Positions 9,199 through 17,948 of a DNA stretch of 64,000 nt are shown one piece after another; within the stretch, counting starts at the first letter, position 1; the number at the start of each line of letters is the position of its first letter. The notes beneath the pieces are model-generated. The model was not told where the DNA came from, searched no databases, and saw only the letters and a list, made by a program, of their open reading frames with translations. Origin of the DNA: an uncultured Bacteroidales bacterium. Lineage in GTDB: Bacteria; Bacteroidota; Bacteroidia; Bacteroidales; Muribaculaceae. The stretch covers positions 18,410 to 82,409 of the forward strand of contig CACZHT010000009.1 of NCBI GenBank assembly GCA_902781045.1, written 5' to 3'. The position numbers and the translations under genes are program-made.

Positions 9199-9226
9199 AC
9201 GTTATACGTTAGACTTTAGTCGAGTG

Positions 9227-9256
9227 CTCGAGTGCTCGAATAATCGAGCACTCGAG
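9227..9256. repeat. Perfect inverted repeat with 13-bp arms, part of an 8-bp-period repeat
   Basis: CTCGAGTGCTCGA at 9227-9239, loop ATAA, and its exact complement at 9244-9256. The left side continues as an 8-bp tandem (CGAGTGCT, about 2.4 copies from 9221). No T-run follows, so it is not a textbook terminator, though it may be a processing or regulatory hairpin between folD and the CapA-like gene. Confidence 0.7.
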
Positions 9257-9300
9257 TAATTGAAACTTGGAAACCCAAAACCCACAACTCGTAACATATA

Positions 9301-10362
9301 ATGCAAGTACTCAGCATTCTACTGCTCTCGCTGGTGTCGTTGCTGCAAGGCGGCAGTACGGTCAATCTGGTGTTTTTCGGCGATGCCATGCAGCATGCAC
9401 CGCAACTCACTGCGGCCAGGCAGGGTGACGGCTCGTATGACTATTCGCCTTGTTTCCGCTATGTAGAGGACGACATTCGCTGGGCCGACTATGCCGTGGT
9501 CAATCTGGAGTGTCCGCTAGGTGGGGCCCCCTACACTGGTTATCCAGCTTTCAGTGCCCCAGACACCTATGCCCAGCAACTGTCCACATCGGGTTTTGAC
9601 TTGTTTCTCACGGCTAACAACCATTGTCTTGATCGTCGTGACAAGGGGTTGCGACGCACCATCTCCGCCCTTGACTCGATGCACATTCCCCATATTGGAA
9701 CCTACGACAATCCCCTGGCCAGACAGAGGCAAATGCCGTTTATCACCACTATCAAGGGCATCAAATTCGGCCTGCTGGACTACACCTATGGCACCAATGG
9801 CATCCCAGTGCAGGGCGATGCCGTGGTCGACCTGATAGACCGCAACCTCATAGCCAATGACCTGCGCTTGGCCCGTGAGCGAGGGGCGCAGGTGTTGTGC
9901 GTCAACCTGCATTGGGGCATTGAATATCAGTTGCAACCAGTCGAGAGCCAGCGCTCGTTGGCCGATTTCCTCATAGACCAAGGTGTTGACCTGATTATCG
10001 GTGGGCATCCACATGTTGTCGAGCCTATGGAGATGCGCCACAGCGACAAGCACGGCAAGGATGTGCTGCTCGTCTACAGCCTGGGCAACTTTATCAGCAA
10101 CCAGCGCGACATAGACAGCCGGGGCGGTGCGATGGTCAAGGTGTCAGTCACCATGGTGGGCGGCAAGCCTCTGGTACACGATGCCCGCTACAAGCTATTC
10201 TTTGTGCAGAAGCCCAGTTATCGCGGCGAGAATTATGTGGTCATCCCCGAAAACCGCCCCGAGCTCATCCGTGCGGACAGCCGTTCGGAGTTCAACAGGT
10301 TTATGGACCGCGCGCACTCGCTGGTGATGCGCCACAATGTCAACGTGCCACAAGAGAAGTGA
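9301..10362 (+). CDS. CapA-family (PGA_cap) metallophosphatase-like protein
   Basis: 353 residues with a hydrophobic N-terminus (LSILLLSLVSLLQGG) that may be a signal peptide or anchor. Family motifs: NLVFFGDAMQH near residue 22-32, VVNLECPLGG, FLTANNHCLDR, GLLDYTYGTNG, NLHWGIEYQ, GGHPHVVEP and YSLGNFISNQ, the Asp/Asn/His set of a calcineurin-like fold. CapA of Bacillus takes part in poly-gamma-glutamate capsule synthesis, but most Bacteroidota members are uncharacterised and no CapB/CapC is near. A role in envelope polymer metabolism is an inference. It ends 12 nt from the convergent acyltransferase gene. Confidence 0.88.
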   Translation: MQVLSILLLSLVSLLQGGSTVNLVFFGDAMQHAPQLTAARQGDGSYDYSPCFRYVEDDIRWADYAVVNLECPLGGAPYTGYPAFSAPDTYAQQLSTSGFDLFLTANNHCLDRRDKGLRRTISALDSMHIPHIGTYDNPLARQRQMPFITTIKGIKFGLLDYTYGTNGIPVQGDAVVDLIDRNLIANDLRLARERGAQVLCVNLHWGIEYQLQPVESQRSLADFLIDQGVDLIIGGHPHVVEPMEMRHSDKHGKDVLLVYSLGNFISNQRDIDSRGGAMVKVSVTMVGGKPLVHDARYKLFFVQKPSYRGENYVVIPENRPELIRADSRSEFNRFMDRAHSLVMRHNVNVPQEK

Positions 10363-10374
10363 GGCACACTGGAG

Positions 10375-11370
10375 TCAATTCAGTGCCTTGGTGTTCATGG
10401 CGAAGCGGTTGTCAAGCCACTCGACGGGCTTGCGAATCCAACGATAAATGTGCCGCCAGCAGAACGAGCAGATGTGCCCAACAACAATTGCAACTGCAAA
10501 CCATAGCACAATCCACAGTGCCGACTCGAGCAAGAATAACGGCATTGAGTCAGTCGAATGGTAGATTTTATGCAAGGTGCGCAAATAGAGTAGCTGTCCC
10601 ATTGACGAATCATTGGTGAGATAGACCATCAACGTGCTGCTTGAAATCATGTTGATGTGCTTGTTCTCAAATGCCGGAAGCCGATTGAACAACTCGAAGA
10701 TTGCTACCGCCACAACAACAATCAGTAGATTAGAGTCGGTGTTGAGTTGAGGAACGATGCTGCAGATGACGCCATTAAGCAGAGTACATGACAAGACAAT
10801 GACCACGATGAGTCGGGTGGAAATATTCACAGGATACTTGTGCAGATAATTGCCTATGAGATAGACCACGCAGAACCATAACGTAGAATAACCATGTCTC
10901 ACCCCCAATGAGGGAAGAAACGTGTCAAGCACAGAATATCCCACAGTAGCAACGAGAATGAATGTGAGGTGCAGATGCTTATTCATGGACTGGGCCGCCA
11001 AATTCAGCACTGGTGTCATAATCAAGAGGCCAATGTAAGAGGCTACGAACCAGTAGCAAAGGCTCTGAAACGAAAAAGACCTGTCAGGGTAAAACTTTGA
11101 AACCACAATCAATGAGAGGGCAACGGCAAACAAACACTGAAACAGCAGTCCGAGAATCCTCTTGAAAGAGAATGATGTCCCATAGTAGCCAGTGATGACA
11201 ATAAAAATCATCACAGAACCAATGCTCAGAGTTTCAAAAGCCGATCGGCTAAATGCAATCCAAGAAAGTCCATGAGGCATACCGAATGCCTTATAGTTGG
11301 CATGTCCGCAGATAATCAAAAACATACTGACGATGCGCAGCAATTCGATTCTGGAATCTCGATTCTTCAT
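10375..11370 (-). CDS. Acyltransferase-3 family membrane protein
   Basis: 331 residues from the ATG at 11370 (a TTG two codons earlier is also possible). The opening RDSRIELLRIVSMFLIICGHAN is the family signature (shown in part), with the conserved His in the first transmembrane segment and about ten hydrophobic segments. Such proteins move acetyl or other acyl groups across the inner membrane onto sugars of lipid-linked glycans. It is a paralog of the gene at 16866-17948 (shared ELLR..HAN and WFVxxY..PVLN patterns). The product acts in the inner membrane; acyl group and acceptor are unknown. Confidence 0.9.
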   Translation of the reverse strand: MKNRDSRIELLRIVSMFLIICGHANYKAFGMPHGLSWIAFSRSAFETLSIGSVMIFIVITGYYGTSFSFKRILGLLFQCLFAVALSLIVVSKFYPDRSFSFQSLCYWFVASYIGLLIMTPVLNLAAQSMNKHLHLTFILVATVGYSVLDTFLPSLGVRHGYSTLWFCVVYLIGNYLHKYPVNISTRLIVVIVLSCTLLNGVICSIVPQLNTDSNLLIVVVAVAIFELFNRLPAFENKHINMISSSTLMVYLTNDSSMGQLLYLRTLHKIYHSTDSMPLFLLESALWIVLWFAVAIVVGHICSFCWRHIYRWIRKPVEWLDNRFAMNTKALN

Positions 11371-11403
11371 TCTCAAAAATTGGTTTAGAGTATAAATTAA
11401 AAC

Positions 11404-12495
11404 TTACTGCCAAGCAAAGGTGGCGACGATGGGGTAGTGGTCGCTGAAGGGAACTCTCAAACACTTGAACCCCGTGGCACGCAGCGAGCCACGATAGAGT
11501 ATGTGGTCGATGTGAAAGAGCATGTTGTGGGCATTGAAAGTATTCAGGTAGCCAGTATGACACTCGGCAAAGGCATCACGCATGTCGTGACCACGAAGCG
11601 TGCGATAGGCAAACGACTGTGGCACATCGTTGACATCGGCGCACAGAATCACATTGGCCGGACTCTTGTCGATGGAGTCGCGCAACACTCTGCTCATCCG
11701 CTCACGCCTGACAAAGGCCGTGTCGAGCTTGGCATACAACGGCCATGGCGATGAGACAATGACGCTGTCCAGTACCCGCCGTTCGTCCTTGGCAAGCATG
11801 AAAGAGGTCATGTGAGCAGCGATGATGCGCAGTTGCTTACTGTCGGGCAGGCGGATGTCGAAGGCAAACCTGCTGATTGACTCGATGACATAGGGGAAAT
11901 AGCGATACACACGTCCAGGCTCAGCTAGAGGCTGGACACGAAACGGGTGTTTCGACAGCAATTCCACTTCGTCATTACTGCTGTGTGTGCGGTAGGGGTA
12001 ATGCCGATCAAGCTCGGCCAGCCAGGGATTGATTGACTTGCGCTGATCGTAGCCCACGCCATGCCCCACCGGCTGCAGGAGGATGACAAAATCGGCATCC
12101 TCGTCAAGAATAAGTCGCATGGCAGGGTGCATCTGTGTTCGGTCGGTCCACAGCTTGCCGCTGAATGAAGCCACGTTGTAGCTCATCACCCTGAACGTGT
12201 CGGCAGTCTGTGCCACACTGGGAGTCACATTGAGCGGAAAGTTGGCCCTCAGGCTGGACCCAGTGGCAACAATAGCCAGTGCCACAACAGCGGCGAGCAA
12301 CCATCGGCGCGCGAGCAGCAATCCGAAGCACACAGCCAGAGCCAGGACAACGACAAGCGGATAGGTCAACGTCATCACAGCCGGCACCGCACCAAACAGT
12401 GACGGCCGAAACCATCCACCATAACCCGACAGAAGAACAGCCGACACTGTCAGCAATGTCAGGCACAATCCCCATCTGCCATGGCTCGTCAACAT
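11404..12495 (-). CDS. Membrane-anchored endonuclease/exonuclease/phosphatase-fold protein
   Basis: 363 residues from ATG at 12495; the start shares one base with the stop of the asparagine-synthase-like gene (TGATG), implying translational coupling. The N-terminus has about three transmembrane segments (residues 10-100) and then a periplasmic EEP domain beginning at FRVMSYNVASF, with ILCADVNDVP and a terminal SDHYPIVATF, the usual Asn, Asp and Asp-His active-site elements. EEP proteins cleave phosphodiester bonds. In this locus a glycerophosphodiester or phospholipid substrate is conceivable, but that is a guess. Confidence 0.85.
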   Translation of the reverse strand: MLTSHGRWGLCLTLLTVSAVLLSGYGGWFRPSLFGAVPAVMTLTYPLVVVLALAVCFGLLLARRWLLAAVVALAIVATGSSLRANFPLNVTPSVAQTADTFRVMSYNVASFSGKLWTDRTQMHPAMRLILDEDADFVILLQPVGHGVGYDQRKSINPWLAELDRHYPYRTHSSNDEVELLSKHPFRVQPLAEPGRVYRYFPYVIESISRFAFDIRLPDSKQLRIIAAHMTSFMLAKDERRVLDSVIVSSPWPLYAKLDTAFVRRERMSRVLRDSIDKSPANVILCADVNDVPQSFAYRTLRGHDMRDAFAECHTGYLNTFNAHNMLFHIDHILYRGSLRATGFKCLRVPFSDHYPIVATFAWQ

Positions 12496-13544
12496 CAATC
12501 AAGGGTGTTCAAGAATTGCTCGGCACACCACAATTGCCACTTCTGGTTGCCGGTGAGACCGGACATGTCGATGTCCTGGCGGAACTCATCGCGCACTGGG
12601 CCGCACCAGTCCTTAAAGACGGCATCAACAGGCCGAGGCATCGGAATCTTGAACGGAATCTCCAGACCCGGATAACGCCGCGCAAACAGTTCTCGAACCA
12701 GATACTTCGGCTCGCCGCCTCGCACGCGCTCCATGTCCAGCGGCTCGCTCATCACCAGCCGGGCGTATGGGTCATGATAGGGTAGGCCGCACGCGCCGAA
12801 CGCGTTCCAGTACGATCCAGAGCTCTCGATTGAGAACACCTCGTCCATAAATCGCATATAGTCAATCTTTGCCTCGGGCAACCGATAACGCTCATAGAGG
12901 TCATACACACTCATGTCGGGGTTCGACAGCACCTGCTCGGGAGGGAGAAAAGTGTAACGCTTGACAAAAGCATCAAAGTCCCATTCACGCGAAATCAACT
13001 GGTCCATTCCTCCGAAAATCAGATCGGCACTCTCGCCCACAAGCATCAGTTCCACTCCATCATCTTTGGCAGCCATTGCCGCTTTAAGAATCTGTGGCTC
13101 AATGGAGTGCACTGGAGCACACTTGCGCCGCATCACCACTGGTGTGTATTGCACATAGTCATCCCAGTCAATCTCAATCAAGTGGTGTTTCAGACCAAGT
13201 CTCTGACAATAGGTCTGCGCACGCCTCACATCGGCATCAAAGACATCGCTACGGCGAGTCGTGAACGTATAGGCATGACTACCTGGCTGTAAATAACTGG
13301 CCACAATGGCACTGTCCATGCCCCCAGACAGAAGCACACCTATCGACCCGTACGTTTTTGATAATGCGCTTATCTGCAATGCGATGTCACGATCCATATC
13401 CGCGGCCGAGGCCACACCGACACGCTGGTCGATGGGGATAGGCTCAAAATTGTGGTGCACAAGGCCATCGGCAAAATTCATGTCTTCGCGACAGATGTAA
13501 CGATAGGCCATGAAAGAGCTCAAACAGAAATTCTTATTGGTCAT
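12495..13544 (-). CDS. Asparagine-synthase-like protein without glutaminase domain
   Basis: 349 residues. The PP-loop ATP-binding motif LLSGGMDSAIVAS lies near residue 72-84, followed by LMLVGESADLIFGGMD and YHDPYARLV, as in the synthetase domain of AsnB. The N-terminal Cys-dependent glutamine amidotransferase domain (about 200 residues) is absent, so the protein would need free ammonia or another amine and an external acyl partner. In polysaccharide loci such proteins are proposed to make amides on uronic acids or other carboxylated sugars. Placement between a TagD-like gene and an EEP gene supports a glycan role. Possible substrates are not visible. Confidence 0.85.
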   Translation of the reverse strand: MTNKNFCLSSFMAYRYICREDMNFADGLVHHNFEPIPIDQRVGVASAADMDRDIALQISALSKTYGSIGVLLSGGMDSAIVASYLQPGSHAYTFTTRRSDVFDADVRRAQTYCQRLGLKHHLIEIDWDDYVQYTPVVMRRKCAPVHSIEPQILKAAMAAKDDGVELMLVGESADLIFGGMDQLISREWDFDAFVKRYTFLPPEQVLSNPDMSVYDLYERYRLPEAKIDYMRFMDEVFSIESSGSYWNAFGACGLPYHDPYARLVMSEPLDMERVRGGEPKYLVRELFARRYPGLEIPFKIPMPRPVDAVFKDWCGPVRDEFRQDIDMSGLTGNQKWQLWCAEQFLNTLD

Positions 13545-13553
13545 CGGCAGATG

Positions 13554-13577
13554 GATTATTTGATTATTTGATTATTT
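13554..13577. repeat. Three perfect tandem copies of an 8-bp unit
   Basis: GATTATTT is repeated three times in a row and overlaps the stop codon (13572-13574) of the TagD-like gene's frame on the minus strand, just before the asparagine-synthase-like gene in the opposite reading of the spacer. Copy-number change would alter the last codons of that gene or the spacer length. Confidence 0.8.
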
Positions 13578-14006
13578 AACATCAGTCAATAGGTGCTTCC
13601 GCACAACATGCAGTGTTTCGTTGATGCGGGTCGACGATATGCCCTTGGTATAAGGGAAATAGACTATTTTGATTCCCGCTTGGGCAAACTCGTTCTCATA
13701 CTGTTGCCATTTTTCGGTGCCATACCAGTCATCGCCCACAAAGAGCAATTGCGCACCCAGTTTCTTGCATGCGGTGAGCTTGTCCATGTCATACTGTGGC
13801 ACTGCCGCATCGACATACTTGATGCTCCGCACAATCTCAATGCGGTCTTCGAACGGAATCATCGCCTGCTTGCCTTTGTAGCTGACCAGCTCGTCGACAG
13901 TCACGCCCACAATCAGCTTGTCGCACATGCCCTTGGCATTCTTGAGCAGGTTGAGATGCCCGATGTGAAACAGGTCATACACACCTGTAGTGTATCCTAT
14001 TGTCAT
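13572..14006 (-). CDS. tagD: TagD-like glycerol-3-phosphate cytidylyltransferase
   Basis: 144 residues from ATG at 14006 (an upstream in-frame start at 14063 would fall inside the promoter). The protein shows the nucleotidyltransferase motif HIGH (residues about 14-17) in GVYDLFHIGHLNLL, then VGDDWYGTEKW and TKGISSTRI, the last matching the TagD signature RTEGISTTK of Bacillus. The expected reaction is CTP + glycerol-3-phosphate to CDP-glycerol and diphosphate. The divergent neighbour encodes a CDP-glycerol-using glycerophosphotransferase, which strongly supports this substrate. Ethanolamine-phosphate or other alcohol-phosphate cytidylyltransferase activity is the main alternative. Confidence 0.88.
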   Translation of the reverse strand: MTIGYTTGVYDLFHIGHLNLLKNAKGMCDKLIVGVTVDELVSYKGKQAMIPFEDRIEIVRSIKYVDAAVPQYDMDKLTACKKLGAQLLFVGDDWYGTEKWQQYENEFAQAGIKIVYFPYTKGISSTRINETLHVVRKHLLTDVK

Positions 14007-14032
14007 TATTCGGTTGTTTTTGTTTTGACCTG

Positions 14033-14064
14033 CAAAAGTACACAATTCTTCACTTTTGCACAAA
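14033..14064 (-). promoter_or_regulatory. Promoter for the TagD-like operon
   Basis: On the minus strand TTTG (14064-14061), 20 nt, TACTTTTG (14040-14033). Transcription start is expected near 14026, about 20 nt before the ATG at 14006. Confidence 0.75.
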
Positions 14065-14134
14065 CATTTGCCCTATAATTCTAGCCATTGAGCAATTTAG
14101 ACAGCCACAAGGCAATGAAATGAAAACTTTTTTG

Positions 14135-14142
14135 TACTTTTG
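14135..14142 (+). promoter_or_regulatory. -7 box immediately before the TagB/F-like gene
   Basis: TACTTTTG fits TAnnTTTG, and only 8 nt separate it from the ATG at 14151, so the mRNA would be leaderless or nearly so. A clear -33 element is not seen. This box and the opposite-strand one at 14033-14064 form a divergent promoter region. Confidence 0.55.
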
Positions 14143-14150
14143 CACCACTA

Positions 14151-15437
14151 ATGAGCAGACTGTTAGACATAGCAAAAAACGGCTGTCGATATGTGTATCT
14201 TCATCTGTGGCAATATCGTCGAGCCGAGAGAACACAGCAGCGCCGCATTGACATCGTGCGCCAGCGAGGCAAAGCCCGTGTGGTGTTTCTGGCCATGAGC
14301 GTGCCCATGTGGAAGTATCAACACCTCTACGAGTTGCTTGCTGATGACCGGCGATTTGATGTGCACATCGTCATCTCGCCAAGCATTGACTACAGCATCG
14401 AACAGCAGACAAGCGATGTCGAGGCATTGCGACGTTACTTCGATGAGCACCACATGAGCTATGTTGATTTTGACCCGACAGGCAGCACCCCCGTTGTCGA
14501 CATCAGGCAAGTGTTTGACCCAGACATCATTTTCTATCCTCAGCCCTATGAGCACCTGCTGGTGCCCGAGCATGACTGCCTCAACTTTTACGATCGACTG
14601 TTGTGTTACTATCCCTACGCATTCATGACCGGGCGCGGCAAGTTTTCCTATGATTTCCACTTCCACAACCTGGCCTGGCGGCTTTACTATCCCAACGAAG
14701 AGATTCGGCATGAGGCTCAAGTCACCGCTTGGAATCGTGGTCGCAACGTTCGCATCGTGGGACATCCCAACGGTGACGACTTTGCCCTGTGGAATGGGTC
14801 TGACCCCTGGAAGTCCATGAGCGATGGCCGACCACGCAAGCGCATCATCTGGGCGCCCCACTTCTCATTCGATGACAAGTTCGGCCAGTTGCCCCGGGGC
14901 AACTTTCTTTGGGTAGCACACTTCATGCTCGACCTGGCACAGCGTTACCAGGAGTTTGTGCAGATTGCCTTCAAGCCCCATCCGCGGCTGCTCACCGAAT
15001 TGTATGCTCACCCCGAATGGGGCCAAAAGCGCACCGACGAGTACTATCAGATGTGGGCCGATATGCCCAACACTCAGCTTGAGCTGGGACAATATGTCGA
15101 CCTGTTCATGACCAGCGACGCGATGATTCATGACAGTGGCTCGTTTGTCATTGAGTACCTCTATACACACAAGCCCGTGATGTTCATCTCGCGCAACATA
15201 GACCACTTCTTAACTGGGCAGACCGCGTTGTCACGCGAGGCGTTCGCACAACTCTACATAGGCAAGAACGAACGCGAGATCATGGACTTTGTCGACACTG
15301 TCGTGCTGGGGGGCGATGACCCGATGCTGCCCCAACGTCAGGGCTTCTACGACCGACACCTGCAGGCGCCCGGCGGCCAATCGACGGCACAAAACACGCT
15401 AGACGACCTGGTAAAATCATTAGGGCTTGATGGGTGA
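14151..15437 (+). CDS. CDP-glycerol glycerophosphotransferase (TagB/TagF family)
   Basis: 428 residues. C-terminal family marks are VGHPNGDD, IIWAPHFSF, IAFKPHPRL and DLFMTSDAMIHDSG followed by HKPVMFI, which match the Glyphos_transf domain of Gram-positive teichoic acid enzymes (two catalytic His and an Asp/Ser-rich nucleotide site). These enzymes move glycerol-phosphate from CDP-glycerol onto a lipid-linked sugar or growing poly(glycerol-phosphate). The CDP-glycerol supplier TagD is encoded divergently 144 nt away. TagB (one unit) or TagF (chain) activity cannot be told apart. First gene of a six-gene operon; its end overlaps the flippase gene by 8 nt. Confidence 0.9.
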   Translation: MSRLLDIAKNGCRYVYLHLWQYRRAERTQQRRIDIVRQRGKARVVFLAMSVPMWKYQHLYELLADDRRFDVHIVISPSIDYSIEQQTSDVEALRRYFDEHHMSYVDFDPTGSTPVVDIRQVFDPDIIFYPQPYEHLLVPEHDCLNFYDRLLCYYPYAFMTGRGKFSYDFHFHNLAWRLYYPNEEIRHEAQVTAWNRGRNVRIVGHPNGDDFALWNGSDPWKSMSDGRPRKRIIWAPHFSFDDKFGQLPRGNFLWVAHFMLDLAQRYQEFVQIAFKPHPRLLTELYAHPEWGQKRTDEYYQMWADMPNTQLELGQYVDLFMTSDAMIHDSGSFVIEYLYTHKPVMFISRNIDHFLTGQTALSREAFAQLYIGKNEREIMDFVDTVVLGGDDPMLPQRQGFYDRHLQAPGGQSTAQNTLDDLVKSLGLDG

Positions 15438-16869
15438 CCTCAAAGAGAAAACGGTGCGAGGTGTCGCATGGAGTTTTGTCGAGCGATTCTCGGTTCAGGG
15501 GGTGACATTCATCCTCGAATTGATTATTGCTCGACTGGTGGGTCCCGACAACTATGGTCTCATCGCCATGCTTGCCATCTTCATGTCGGTCTCGCAGGTG
15601 TTTATCGACGGTGGGTTCTCCAGTGCGCTCATCCAGCGCCAGCAGCGCAACGAGGCCGACTTCTCGACAGTGTTCTACATCAACATCGCCATCAGCCTGC
15701 TGCTCTACCTGGCCCTGTTCTTATCGGCTCCCGCCATAGCTGCATTTTTCAGCCAGCCAGTGCTTGAGCCGGTCACCCGTGTCTACTCGCTCAACCTAGT
15801 CATCAATTCGCTGGTCGCCGTCAACAAGACTAAACTCACCATAGATGTCGACTTCAAGACGCAGTCTAAGATTTCGTTTTTCTCGGCACTTCTGTCAGGC
15901 TTGGTCGGAGTCGGCCTGGCCTTAATGGGGTGGGGAGTTTGGGCCATAGTGTGGCAGACACTGGTGTGCGCGTTGCTCAATGTTGCTTTAAGCTTCTACT
16001 ATGTGAAGTGGGTTCCCCGCTCACGGTTCTCGCTCGACTCGTTCCATCGATTGTTCTCGTTTGGTTCAAAGCTGCTGGTAGCCAATCTGATCAGCGCACT
16101 GTACGCCAAGATTTATGATGTGGTCGTGGGCAAGAAGTTTTCGGCCAGCATGCTAGGGCTCTATTCACGCGCCGACAAGTTCAACCAATTTGCCAGCAGC
16201 AACATCAGCGGCATCCTGCAACGTGTGTCGTTCCCAGTTCTGAGCCAGATTCAGGACGATGACACCCGCCTGTTGAGTGCTTACCGCAAATACTTGCAGA
16301 TGTCGGCCCTAGTGGTTTTTCCGCTCATCATGGGTTTGTGTGGAGTCGCCCGTCCCCTCATCCAACTGCTACTGGGACAGGAATGGATGGGCTGTGTGCC
16401 GCTGATGCAGATTCTCAGTTTTGCCTATCTGTGGGACTGCGTGGTCATTGTCAACCTCAACCTGATTTATGTCAAGGGTCACAGCGACTATGTCTTGCGG
16501 CTTGAGGTCATCAAGAAGTCGGTGGCTTTTGCCATCCTGATAGCCACATTGCCTTTCGGATTGATCCCCATCTGCATGGGGCGAGTGGCCTATGCAATCA
16601 TCTCGTTCTATCTCAACACCTATTATACACGCAAGTTGCTGGGCTATGGATTCTTTGCTCAATTGCGCGAATTGCTGCCACTGATCATCTTGTCGCTGAT
16701 GGTAGCTGCTTTAGGGTGGCTGTGCAGCTGGTGGCTAGACAACGCCTGGTGGGCACTGCTCACTGCATTGGCTGTGTGCCCAGTTGCCTATATCGGTGCT
16801 TGCTGGGCACTGAAGCTGCAAGTGTTTGACGAATTCTGTAGGCTAGCCAGCAAATATCTCAAGAAATGA
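15430..16869 (+). CDS. Wzx-type polysaccharide flippase (MOP superfamily)
   Basis: 479 residues from the ATG at 15430, which lies inside the end of the preceding gene (a TTG at 15427 is the alternative). Twelve to fourteen hydrophobic segments and the opening VRGVAWSFVERFSVQGVTF and LVGPDNYGLIAM are typical of WzxC/O-antigen transporters. It flips undecaprenyl-diphosphate-linked oligosaccharides to the periplasm. Its presence implies a Wzx/Wzy-type export route instead of the TagGH ABC transporter used for teichoic acid in Gram-positives. No Wzy polymerase is recognisable in the window. Confidence 0.93.
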   Translation: MGDLKEKTVRGVAWSFVERFSVQGVTFILELIIARLVGPDNYGLIAMLAIFMSVSQVFIDGGFSSALIQRQQRNEADFSTVFYINIAISLLLYLALFLSAPAIAAFFSQPVLEPVTRVYSLNLVINSLVAVNKTKLTIDVDFKTQSKISFFSALLSGLVGVGLALMGWGVWAIVWQTLVCALLNVALSFYYVKWVPRSRFSLDSFHRLFSFGSKLLVANLISALYAKIYDVVVGKKFSASMLGLYSRADKFNQFASSNISGILQRVSFPVLSQIQDDDTRLLSAYRKYLQMSALVVFPLIMGLCGVARPLIQLLLGQEWMGCVPLMQILSFAYLWDCVVIVNLNLIYVKGHSDYVLRLEVIKKSVAFAILIATLPFGLIPICMGRVAYAIISFYLNTYYTRKLLGYGFFAQLRELLPLIILSLMVAALGWLCSWWLDNAWWALLTALAVCPVAYIGACWALKLQVFDEFCRLASKYLKK

Positions 16870-17948
16870 CTGGAAACAACATGAGTAACAAATCAAGGAA
16901 AACGCGTGACAGCAACATGGAATTGCTGCGGCTGGTGGCCATGCTGCTGGTACTTGTCGTTCATGCCAACTTCCGCGCACTTCCTGTGCCGGGTTACACG
17001 CATGTGCACGCTAATCCCTCGTCGGCATTCTTGATGTTCATGACCGAGGCATTCTCAATCTATGCCGTCGACCTCTTTGTCCTGCTTTCGGGGTGGTATG
17101 GCATCCGTTTCAAGGGCAAGCGTCTGGCCGAACTGGTGTTCCAAGTTCTGTTTTTTGGTGTTTTCGCCATCGGTGTCTGCGCCATGTTTGCTCCCGAAGA
17201 ACTCTCACACGATGTGTTGAGCCGTCTGTTCTTGCTTGGAGTCAACGACTATTGGTTTGTCAAGGCCTATGTTGCGCTGTATCTTCTCTCGCCAGTGCTC
17301 AACGCATTTGTTGAGCAAGCCTCGCGCCGTCAGTTTGCAATGGTGCTGGCGACATTTTTTGCCTTCCAGTTTATCTATGGCTGGGCGTTCGAGTCGACTC
17401 GCTGGTTGGTTGCCGGCTATTCATTGCCCTCATTCATTGGCCTCTACCTGTTGGCACGGTTCATGCGTCTGCATCCGTTGCGTGTGTGGCAGCTGAGCCG
17501 CTGGGTCGACCTGGCCATCTATCTGGGCATTGTCGCCACACTCACCGTCGCCATGTTTGTCATCAAGCAGCATGCCGGTCGGGGTGGGGCACTTTATTTC
17601 TACATTTGCCCTCTGGTCATCCTGGGAGCGATGCACTTGCTGCTGTTTTTCAGCAAGTTCTCGTTCCACAGTCGTGTGGTCAACTGGCTCGCCATCTCGG
17701 CGTTTGCCGCCTATTTGACCCAATCGAGCAGTTTTATCGGAGGCCGGTTCTACGACCAAATAATTCTGAACTGGTTCAATAATGAGCCACGTTTTCAGTT
17801 TATATTCTATTGTATACCCTTTGTCGTGGCTGTGTTCTTCGGTTCAATCTTGATAGACAAGGTGCGCATCGCACTGTGGAGCGTGATAGATCATAGCCTG
17901 CCATGGGGCAACAAGCAACAAACAAAAAACACGATACAGAACCAATGA
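16866..17948 (+). CDS. Acyltransferase-3 family membrane protein, second paralog
   Basis: 360 residues with about ten transmembrane segments and the opening RDSNMELLRLVAMLL..VHANF (quoted in part) containing the conserved His. The ATG overlaps the flippase stop by 4 nt (ATGA), and a second Met at residue 6 is a possible start. It probably acylates the exported glycan at the inner membrane. It is clearly related to the product of 10375-11370, so the locus codes two acyl-transfer steps or two substrates. Confidence 0.9.
   Translation: MTGNNMSNKSRKTRDSNMELLRLVAMLLVLVVHANFRALPVPGYTHVHANPSSAFLMFMTEAFSIYAVDLFVLLSGWYGIRFKGKRLAELVFQVLFFGVFAIGVCAMFAPEELSHDVLSRLFLLGVNDYWFVKAYVALYLLSPVLNAFVEQASRRQFAMVLATFFAFQFIYGWAFESTRWLVAGYSLPSFIGLYLLARFMRLHPLRVWQLSRWVDLAIYLGIVATLTVAMFVIKQHAGRGGALYFYICPLVILGAMHLLLFFSKFSFHSRVVNWLAISAFAAYLTQSSSFIGGRFYDQIILNWFNNEPRFQFIFYCIPFVVAVFFGSILIDKVRIALWSVIDHSLPWGNKQQTKNTIQNQ

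Noticed and set aside
13554..13577. CRISPR-like short repeats
   Set aside because: Only three 8-bp tandem units without spacers; no cas genes in the window.
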